Assembly: GCA_020344295.1 (NCBI GenBank)
Contig: CP070819.1
Span: 1,948,095 to 1,959,466 of the forward strand
Origin: Dehalococcoidia bacterium
GTDB lineage: Bacteria; Chloroflexota; Dehalococcoidia; SZUA-161
Direction of reading: 5' to 3'
DNA: 11,372 nt
The notes below the pieces were generated by a model, which was not told the DNA's origin, made no database searches, and saw nothing but the letters and a program-made list of their open reading frames with translations. The position numbers and the translations under genes were made by a program. This document shows positions 6,297-11,372 of the stretch, piece by piece (within the stretch, counting starts at the first letter, position 1; every line of letters begins with the position of its first letter).

Positions 6297-7505
6297 TCAT
6301 TCCTCGAAGGGGCGCTCCTGCATGGGCTTGCAGGTTGCTCCTGAATCTGCTCCAGGCAGTGGGGCTACCGGATCGGTCAGATAAAACTCGCCCTTCTGAA
6401 TCCAGTCCTTGAGGATGTTGGCGATTTCTACTGCTCTGGAGTAGCTTGATAGCGAGGCTGTGGGCACATCTTTCCCTTTGACCCTTATCTTGCCGCTCTT
6501 GAGCTGGGCGTAGCTCACCTCACCCAGAACATCCGGGCTCCGCTGCGGATAGCCCTCGAAATAGTCGATAATCGGGGCAAGTAGCTCCTCATCCGTTACA
6601 GCTGTATAGTTGAGTATCTCGTCAGATAATATAGGTATGGGGACTCCAATACCTACCGTGAGAGTGGCGCCATAGCCGATAAAGCTGCTCCCTACCAGCC
6701 AGCGTGGACTCATCTGTTTCATGTCCCCTATAACTGCCAGAGTTCCCCCCGGCCTTGTCGCCACTCCTTTATTGGTGCGTGGGACGCTCGGGTTGTGCTG
6801 TGTTCCCTGCCATGTTATGTATCCCGCGCCTCCCCCGAGGAAGATCCTGGTTCCGATGCCTATTGTTTTGTAGTAAGGATCGTTGAACAGAGGCGATAGC
6901 TGCCCGGATGTCGAGTAGTTCGCGTTGCCGAGCCGCGGCTTTAGCACGCCCATATATGTATAAACCGTGTGATCCCCTAGATTGACTGCTACGTTGTAGT
7001 TCTGGTAGGCATTTCTCATATTGAACAGCACCGCCTCGTTCATATTGTCCAGGTTGATCCAGGTTTCGACTTTGCGCCTGGGATAGCAGTCGGTACCATA
7101 GGCGGTTATGACGAGCTTCACATCTTTACCGGATACCAGTTCTTCGATTACGTGGCCACCGCCGTAGCTGAATTCACCGGGGTGGCTTCGGTTTCTCGGG
7201 TCTTCATTGGGGATAGCCGTAGCACCAAGGAAGATATCGACAGCTGCCAGTCCGGTATATGCCGGTACACCGTTGAGGTAGACTGTACCGCCGCCCGCTT
7301 TTATGCGCGGCTTGGAGTGTCCTAGATTGAAGTAAGCTCCTGATGAGCACATCGGTCCGAACGTGCCGGTGGTGACTACATCGACCTCTTTGGCCGTCTT
7401 AGCCACGCCCTTCTTTCTGGCTAGGTCAATGACCTCCTCGGCTGTAACCACCACGGCCTGTCCCTTGGCGATCTTCTCATTGATCTCGGCAATAGTCTTG
7501 CTCAT
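6297..7505 (-). CDS. DUF39 homocysteine biosynthesis protein (MA1821-type)
   Basis: The catalytic component of sulfide-dependent homocysteine synthesis, converting aspartate semialdehyde plus sulfide, known from methanogens (MA1821). The 402 residues are essentially one DUF39 domain: TTGTFGPMCSSGAYFNLGH (45-63, Cys53), GGGTVYLNGVPAYTG (71-85), ITAYGTDCYPRRKVET (133-148, Cys140), GIGTRIFLGGGAGYITWQGTQ (216-236). Two conserved Cys are proposed in this family to carry persulfide or form disulfides; Cys53 and Cys140 fit. A third Cys392 is near the end. MA1821 carries two C-terminal CBS domains; this protein has none. The frame is open to 7649, but that extension would span a good promoter (7550-7579), so translation must start at ATG 7505 (or the adjacent ATG 7508). 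GGGG lies 6 bases upstream of 7505. NIL-ferredoxin and UPF0280 follow in the same operon. Confidence 0.9.
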   Translation of the reverse strand: MSKTIAEINEKIAKGQAVVVTAEEVIDLARKKGVAKTAKEVDVVTTGTFGPMCSSGAYFNLGHSKPRIKAGGGTVYLNGVPAYTGLAAVDIFLGATAIPNEDPRNRSHPGEFSYGGGHVIEELVSGKDVKLVITAYGTDCYPRRKVETWINLDNMNEAVLFNMRNAYQNYNVAVNLGDHTVYTYMGVLKPRLGNANYSTSGQLSPLFNDPYYKTIGIGTRIFLGGGAGYITWQGTQHNPSVPRTNKGVATRPGGTLAVIGDMKQMSPRWLVGSSFIGYGATLTVGIGVPIPILSDEILNYTAVTDEELLAPIIDYFEGYPQRSPDVLGEVSYAQLKSGKIRVKGKDVPTASLSSYSRAVEIANILKDWIQKGEFYLTDPVAPLPGADSGATCKPMQERPFEE

Positions 7506-7549
7506 CATACGCCCCGCTGCTAGAAAAATATGAATAATGTCGAATTTAC

Positions 7550-7579
7550 AGAATATCTTTAATGCGGATGGCTTGTCAA
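7550..7579 (-). promoter_or_regulatory. Sigma70-like promoter of the DUF39 operon
   Basis: On the minus strand, a perfect TTGACA (7579-7574) and TATTCT (7555-7550, 4 of 6) are 18 bases apart. The predicted transcript begins near 7543, giving a leader of about 38 nt. It lies between thi4 and the DUF39 gene, so homocysteine genes can be expressed independently of thi4, and it fixes the DUF39 start at 7505/7508 rather than 7649. Confidence 0.6.
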
Positions 7580-7642
7580 CCCTGTTATAGCTGCCACGCA
7601 AGCTCAGAGTCTCAGAATTCTCCATTTCGGCGCTTTGTTGAA

Positions 7643-7659
7643 AGAGCACAATGTGCTCT
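7643..7659 (-). terminator. Short hairpin overlapping the thi4 stop codon
   Basis: AGAGCAC (7659-7653 on the minus strand) pairs with GTGCTCT (7649-7643) across an ATT loop, 7 perfect base pairs. The first arm shares bases with the TAG stop of thi4, and only TTTC follows. It could be a weak intrinsic terminator separating thi4 from the DUF39 promoter, or a dimer-binding site; the short T-run limits confidence. Confidence 0.4.
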
Positions 7660-8443
7660 AGTTATCAGCGTGGTCACGAAGAACGATTTCGGCTGCCTTT
7701 TTCCCTGATAGTAGCATGCCTCCAAAAATGGCGCCCATCCTCGGAGACCCGTAGACAGCATTGGCTGCCATACCGGCCACTATCAGGCCGGGGTATACCT
7801 CTCTAGTATTCTCAACAAGCTCCCGCTCTCCCACATCTGCCCACAATGATTTCTCGCCGACAACGCCGCCGGTCCGGGTATTGAGCTTGCCTCCCAGCTT
7901 CTTCACCACGATATGACAGATCTCGGAGGCATGTCCGGTGGCATCTATAACTGTTTTTGATCTCACTGCTAGGGGATCGACATGCAGGTTGGCCAGCGAA
8001 ACGGCGCTCCAGTTCAATACCAGGCCGACGATTCTGTCATGCTCCCTGATCATTACGTCTTCGACGCTAATCAGATTAAATATCTTGGCTCCAGCCTGTA
8101 TGGACCTGAAACAAAGTGTCGAGATTGTTTCCAGCGAATCGGCAATATAGTAGCCTTTTTCGTATTCCTTTGTCTGCACACCGATCTCGTCGAGCAGTTC
8201 CTTGCCCTCTTCCTGCAATACGATACGGTTGAACATCATCCCTCCACCCGGCATACCGCCACCAACCCGGAGCTGTCTCTCGAAAATGGCTGTCTTCACT
8301 CCCGCTTTCGCCAGATAATATGCTGCCATCATCCCGGAAGGCCCTGCCCCGGCAATGGCGACGTCGACCTCCATTGAGTCTACGAAGTCTTTGGTGAAGC
8401 TCTCTGCTATCGCCCTGGACACGGTTATGTCATCGATCTTCAT
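7658..8443 (-). CDS. thi4: Sulfide-dependent thiazole synthase Thi4
   Basis: Makes the adenylated thiazole precursor of thiamine from NAD, glycine and a sulfur source. The 261 residues match archaeal-type Thi4 in length. Visible motifs: an FAD/NAD-fold start [21 protein letters not shown] (26-46, GAGPSG 32-37), [19 protein letters not shown] (54-72), DATGHASE (167-174) and [16 protein letters not shown] (232-247). The decisive site is LANLHVDPL (150-158). Yeast and plant Thi4 have a Cys here that is consumed as the sulfur donor; this protein has His154, as in the methanogen enzyme, which uses free sulfide with iron and turns over many times. ATG 8443 follows GGAGG by 6 bases. A strong promoter lies 180 bases upstream, leaving a long leader. 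Its neighbours, the homocysteine genes, also need sulfide. Confidence 0.93.
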   Translation of the reverse strand: MKIDDITVSRAIAESFTKDFVDSMEVDVAIAGAGPSGMMAAYYLAKAGVKTAIFERQLRVGGGMPGGGMMFNRIVLQEEGKELLDEIGVQTKEYEKGYYIADSLETISTLCFRSIQAGAKIFNLISVEDVMIREHDRIVGLVLNWSAVSLANLHVDPLAVRSKTVIDATGHASEICHIVVKKLGGKLNTRTGGVVGEKSLWADVGERELVENTREVYPGLIVAGMAANAVYGSPRMGAIFGGMLLSGKKAAEIVLRDHADN

Positions 8444-8616
8444 TTCTTTCCTCCACGCTAGTTATTCTGCTATAAAAATTATTTAAAGTTGCTTTCCTGG
8501 GCCCATGGATGACATAACAGATCAGGATTACCGGGTGGAATCCATCACTGCGAACTATTGATTATTTTATACACGATAATTATACGAATTATATATTACT
8601 AATATTATCGTTTTAC
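8444..8616 (-). promoter_or_regulatory. Long thi4 leader with TPP-riboswitch-like fragment
   Basis: The predicted thi4 transcript begins near 8616 and has about 170 nt before ATG 8443. Two elements stand out. First, an AT-rich imperfect hairpin with arms ACGATAAT (8573-8580 forward) and ATTATCGT (8604-8611). Second, reading the minus strand, ACCCG (8536-8532), five bases, then CCTGATCTG (8526-8518). This matches, with the same spacing, the ACCCGNNNNNCCUGAUCUG part of the E. coli thiM TPP riboswitch. The other hallmarks (GGGGUGC, CUGAGA, and GCG.AGGGA) are missing or unrecognisable, so this is at best a divergent or decayed riboswitch. A 6-bp stem ATGGAT/ATCCAT encloses the fragment. Confidence 0.35.
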
Positions 8617-8622
8617 TGATCT

Positions 8623-8651
8623 ATTATGGCGAAAAAATATCGGATTGTCAA
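8623..8651 (-). promoter_or_regulatory. Sigma70-like promoter of thi4
   Basis: On the minus strand a perfect TTGACA (8651-8646) and CATAAT (8628-8623, 5 of 6) are separated by exactly 17 bases, within a very AT-rich stretch. It is the best-spaced promoter in the window and points to thi4. Confidence 0.72.
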
Positions 8652-8681
8652 ATAGTGTATTTAATGATAAAGACATGTTAG

Positions 8682-8716
8682 TGGGTGTGAGAACACCCAG
8701 CTAGGTATCCCAGCTG
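8682..8716 (-). terminator. Tandem hairpins after the Fe-S oxidoreductase gene
   Basis: Two adjoining inverted repeats lie about 50-85 bases past the oxidoreductase stop. One has arms CAGCTAGG (8698-8705) and CCCAGCTG (8709-8716), one mismatch, loop TAT. The other has arms TGGGTGT (8682-8688) and ACACCCA (8693-8699), loop GAGA as read on the plus strand. They share two bases. On the minus strand the second is followed by CTAACATGTCTTTA, a poor T-run, so termination is plausible but unproven. The 322-base gap 8444-8765 otherwise holds the thi4 promoter and leader, and no gene. Confidence 0.4.
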
Positions 8717-8765
8717 TCCTGCATGCACCCTTATATATTAACCTGAGGGAAATATATTATAGATA

Positions 8766-11372
8766 CTAGCGAGATTGAAGCCCGTATCCAGGCTGTAAGC
8801 TGCTTTGAGCGGGCTTGCCCCTCAGGTAGTCGATCATGGGCTGTGTTACCAGCGGCACCACGTCTCCGATCATGTGAGGCATCAGGTTGCCCATGACCTT
8901 AGGCATCATATCCGGCATCTGCTCGGCCATGTAGTCGGGCATCGGTATGCGCTCTGCCACCCGCTGTAGCATCACCGGCATCACCTTAGGCATCATCATG
9001 GGCAGCAGCCTTGGGAACAGTATGGGGAACATCGGTTTCATGAGGCCGAGAGCGCCCGGAATTCTGCCCATGAGCCTCATCATTCTGCCCATACCGAACG
9101 GCATGGCATCGATAAGCTCCGGCCACATGGTTCCCATCAGGTCGGCGAATCCCTGAGGCGTCATTAATGCGATCATGGCCTCGAAAACAGCCCACTGCTT
9201 CTGCACCTCGGGATTAGGGTCAGGGAACTCATAACCTAGGGCGGACGACGCATAGCGCGCCAGGTCCACCACCTCCACTGGCACCTGTTTCTTGTCCGCC
9301 GAGACCCGGAGCTGGAACTCGCAGCAGGGACAGAGGGCCAGTATCTTCTCCGCGCCCGCCTCGACCGCCTCGTCGAGCTTCACCTTTCCAACGTCGGCGG
9401 CAACCGGTGGTTCTTTGATTAGGGTGAGCACGCTTCCGCAGCAGTGGGCCTCCTCCCGGTTGTGGCTCATCTCCACCAGCTTTGTATTGGGGATGGCCTC
9501 GATCAGCTCCCGGGGCGGATCATATACGCCGGACACCCTGCCTATATGACACGAGTCATGCCAGGTTACTGTACATGGCTCATTGCCGTTCTCGGGGAAG
9601 GTGAACTCACCGGACTTGATCTTCTCCGCGAGCACCTCGCTGTAGTGCCTGGCCGTGATGTCATAGTCGATACCCAGTTTCTTGGCCCACGTTGGGTAGG
9701 CGTGCCGCCACATCATGTCACAGGCGGGACAGGACGTAATGACCGTGTCGGCACCGGCATGTTTGACCGCCTCGATATTTCTCCTCATCATCTCCGCGAA
9801 AACATCCCATTTACCCGCTACCAGCATCGGTGTGCCGCAGCAGTTCTCCTTCTCGCCCAGGTATGTGAAGTCCACACCAGCGGCGTCGAGCAGCCGAACG
9901 CTGGCCATTCCGATATCATGCTCTACATAGCTTGCGGTACAGCCTGCGAAATACGCCGACTTCGCTTTATGAGTTGGACCGTGCTTCTCTTTAAGCTCCT
10001 CGGGGAACCAGACTGCGCGGTCTTTGCGGTATCCGGCCCAGATATCGCCCTCCTTTAAGGAGGCCGCTGCCATCATCTCGAAGGGCGGGAAGGTCATCTT
10101 CTTCTCTTCGTGTATCAACTGACCGCGCAGCTTCATCCAGGACGGCTCGATAGGCAGCGCAGCAGAGCAGCGGATATTGCAAAGCTCGCATGTGGTGCAG
10201 ACCAGCATGGTGTCCACCATGGCCTGGTCCCACTTCTCGCGGCCTTCCATATACTCACGCAGCCAATACCATTTGCCTCGCGGGGACTGGCTCTCCCATC
10301 CCCGCCCGTAGAACTGGTCGCACTCCTCTATACAGTAGCCGCACTGTGAACACCCGTAGGCATACCAGGCAACATCGGCCGGGATTCCGCGGACGTCCTC
10401 TGTCGGCCGTTCGCCGATCTTGGGGATAACACGGTTACCGAAGGGACGCATGAGTGGCTCGAATTTGCTCGCCAGAGCAAGAAACATGCCGACCGGCCCG
10501 TTGCCAATCACCTTGCCCGGATTAAGGATGTTCCCGGGATCAATCCGGGCCTTATACTCCTTCAGCCGTCGCACACGGTCCGCTACCAGCACCTTGGGGG
10601 CTTTCTTCGTGAAATAGAGGCCGGTTGCATAGGCGCGTCCTCCGTGCTTCTCCGCGATTCTGGTTATGCTCATGGCCAGGCTGAAAACGAAGTTATAGGT
10701 GAACTTGCGCTGGTCACTGGGGATGAAACCGAGGATAACCACCTCGGGCTGGCCATTCCTCGACTCCCGAATGATAACGCCCTCTTTAACGATAGGCTGA
10801 TTTACCTTATGCTCTATCTCGGTCATCACATCGCCCAGGGCTGAGAGGGGAATGACTACCTCAGCCGGCACCAGGCTCGGCCCCAGTCGCTTAACAACCA
10901 TCAGCTTGAAGCGGTGCTTCCACTCGTGCTCGGCAATCCGGTCGCTGAGAATCTCGGCTTCGCAGGGCTTGAGCAGCTCGGGCATCCTGCCCATTACAGC
11001 CTCGCGGTCCTTGGCGCGAAATGCCAGGGTGACAATATATGCCGCCGGCAGGAGGACCCTTTCCTCCGCCGGGTGGCCATAGTGCTCCATTAACGGAGCC
11101 CTGTTCTTGAGTTCAGCCATCCGGGGATTTATGAACAGCAGGGACCAGATAGGTAATTTCTCATCTACAAAGGACTGCATTAGCTTCTGCAGATCGTGCG
11201 CATCGGGGCAGCCGATAGCCACAAACTCCAGCTCTTCGAGCGGCTGGACGCGGATTGTCAGCTCGCTGATAAAGCCGGTAGTCCCTTCGGCCTCTGCGAC
11301 AAGATCGATGTCAGAGCCGCTCAATTCCTTCGCAGTTCCGTCGGGCAGAACAACACGGGCACTCACCACATT
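8766..11372 (-). CDS. FAD-linked oxidase / 4Fe-4S / double-CCG oxidoreductase, N-terminus outside window
   Basis: A large single-chain flavin and iron-sulfur oxidoreductase, likely cytoplasmic or membrane-associated. Counted from GTG 11369, the 867 visible residues contain: the end of the FAD-binding PCMH domain (about 1-45; DIDLVAEAEGTTGFI), the GlcD/vanillyl-oxidase C-terminal cap ending at RIDPGNILNPGKV (275-287), a two-cluster ferredoxin (Cys340, 343, 346, 350 and 391, 394, 397, 401), and two CCG domains (Cys477 with 510-511, 547, 550; Cys607 with 643-644, 680, 682-683), as in GlpC, LldE and HdrB/D. Family knowledge suggests oxidation of a 2-hydroxyacid-like substrate with electrons passed through the clusters; the substrate is unknown. 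A Met/Pro-rich tail at about 735-850 is unusual. The frame is open through the window end and perhaps 150-200 residues of FAD domain are missing. Confidence 0.92.
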   Translation of the reverse strand, partial: NVVSARVVLPDGTAKELSGSDIDLVAEAEGTTGFISELTIRVQPLEELEFVAIGCPDAHDLQKLMQSFVDEKLPIWSLLFINPRMAELKNRAPLMEHYGHPAEERVLLPAAYIVTLAFRAKDREAVMGRMPELLKPCEAEILSDRIAEHEWKHRFKLMVVKRLGPSLVPAEVVIPLSALGDVMTEIEHKVNQPIVKEGVIIRESRNGQPEVVILGFIPSDQRKFTYNFVFSLAMSITRIAEKHGGRAYATGLYFTKKAPKVLVADRVRRLKEYKARIDPGNILNPGKVIGNGPVGMFLALASKFEPLMRPFGNRVIPKIGERPTEDVRGIPADVAWYAYGCSQCGYCIEECDQFYGRGWESQSPRGKWYWLREYMEGREKWDQAMVDTMLVCTTCELCNIRCSAALPIEPSWMKLRGQLIHEEKKMTFPPFEMMAAASLKEGDIWAGYRKDRAVWFPEELKEKHGPTHKAKSAYFAGCTASYVEHDIGMASVRLLDAAGVDFTYLGEKENCCGTPMLVAGKWDVFAEMMRRNIEAVKHAGADTVITSCPACDMMWRHAYPTWAKKLGIDYDITARHYSEVLAEKIKSGEFTFPENGNEPCTVTWHDSCHIGRVSGVYDPPRELIEAIPNTKLVEMSHNREEAHCCGSVLTLIKEPPVAADVGKVKLDEAVEAGAEKILALCPCCEFQLRVSADKKQVPVEVVDLARYASSALGYEFPDPNPEVQKQWAVFEAMIALMTPQGFADLMGTMWPELIDAMPFGMGRMMRLMGRIPGALGLMKPMFPILFPRLLPMMMPKVMPVMLQRVAERIPMPDYMAEQMPDMMPKVMGNLMPHMIGDVVPLVTQPMIDYLRGKPAQSSLQPGYGLQSR

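Noticed and set aside
7506..7649. Longer N-terminus for the DUF39 protein (ATG 7649)
   Set aside because: The extra 48 residues lack DUF39 similarity, overlap the hairpin at the thi4 stop and span a good promoter at 7550-7579.
8766..9165. Met/Pro tail as a frameshift artefact
   Set aside because: The frame is continuous from the CCG domain, codon use does not change, and the tail keeps a regular Met/Pro spacing with conserved-looking charged turns.

Overview
The window looks like chromosomal DNA from a strictly anaerobic bacterium. It has moderate GC, dense genes, good Shine-Dalgarno sites and sigma70-like -35/-10 boxes. The gene content (a sulfide-type Thi4, a DUF39/NIL-ferredoxin/UPF0280 homocysteine set, and a large FAD plus Fe-S oxidoreductase with a Met/Pro-rich tail) is shared by methanogenic archaea and anaerobic bacteria. 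My best guess is the Dehalococcoidia (Chloroflexota) or a similar sediment anaerobe. That assignment is recalled family knowledge, not something the sequence proves.

Left part (1-3119). A PAS-containing sensor histidine kinase enters from the left edge with its 5' end cut off. Beyond a 160-base gap with overlapping hairpins lie two overlapping minus-strand reading frames (1600-2028 and 1295-1669). They share a strong promoter and ribosome binding site, and together look like a frameshifted gene or an unusually overlapped pair of unknown function. Divergent from them is a UspA-type universal stress protein, followed at once by a small secreted or lipoprotein-like protein whose best start is an ATT codon.

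Middle (3120-5107). A perfect 19-bp inverted repeat precedes a promoter whose spacer is filled by an operator-like inverted repeat. This promoter drives a two-gene membrane unit: a divergent PlsY-family acyltransferase with altered signature residues, and a family 2 glycosyltransferase. The pair suggests building or acylating a membrane glycolipid or glycosylated isoprenoid.

Right part (5129-11372, all minus strand). Read in the direction of transcription: a large FAD-oxidase/4Fe-4S/double-CCG oxidoreductase, truncated at its N-terminus by the window edge; a 322-base gap with hairpins, a clear promoter and a roughly 170-nt leader; Thi4; a second promoter; then DUF39, NIL-ferredoxin and UPF0280 as a tight operon. 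DUF39, NIL-ferredoxin and UPF0280 correspond to the methanogen set (MA1821, MA1822, MA1715) that makes homocysteine from aspartate semialdehyde and sulfide. This Thi4 has His rather than the sulfur-donating Cys, so it should also use free sulfide. The block therefore reads as a sulfide-assimilation island supplying homocysteine/methionine and the thiamine thiazole. The thi4 leader also contains a fragment matching part of the TPP-riboswitch core.

No tRNA, rRNA, CRISPR array, transposase or integrase was seen.
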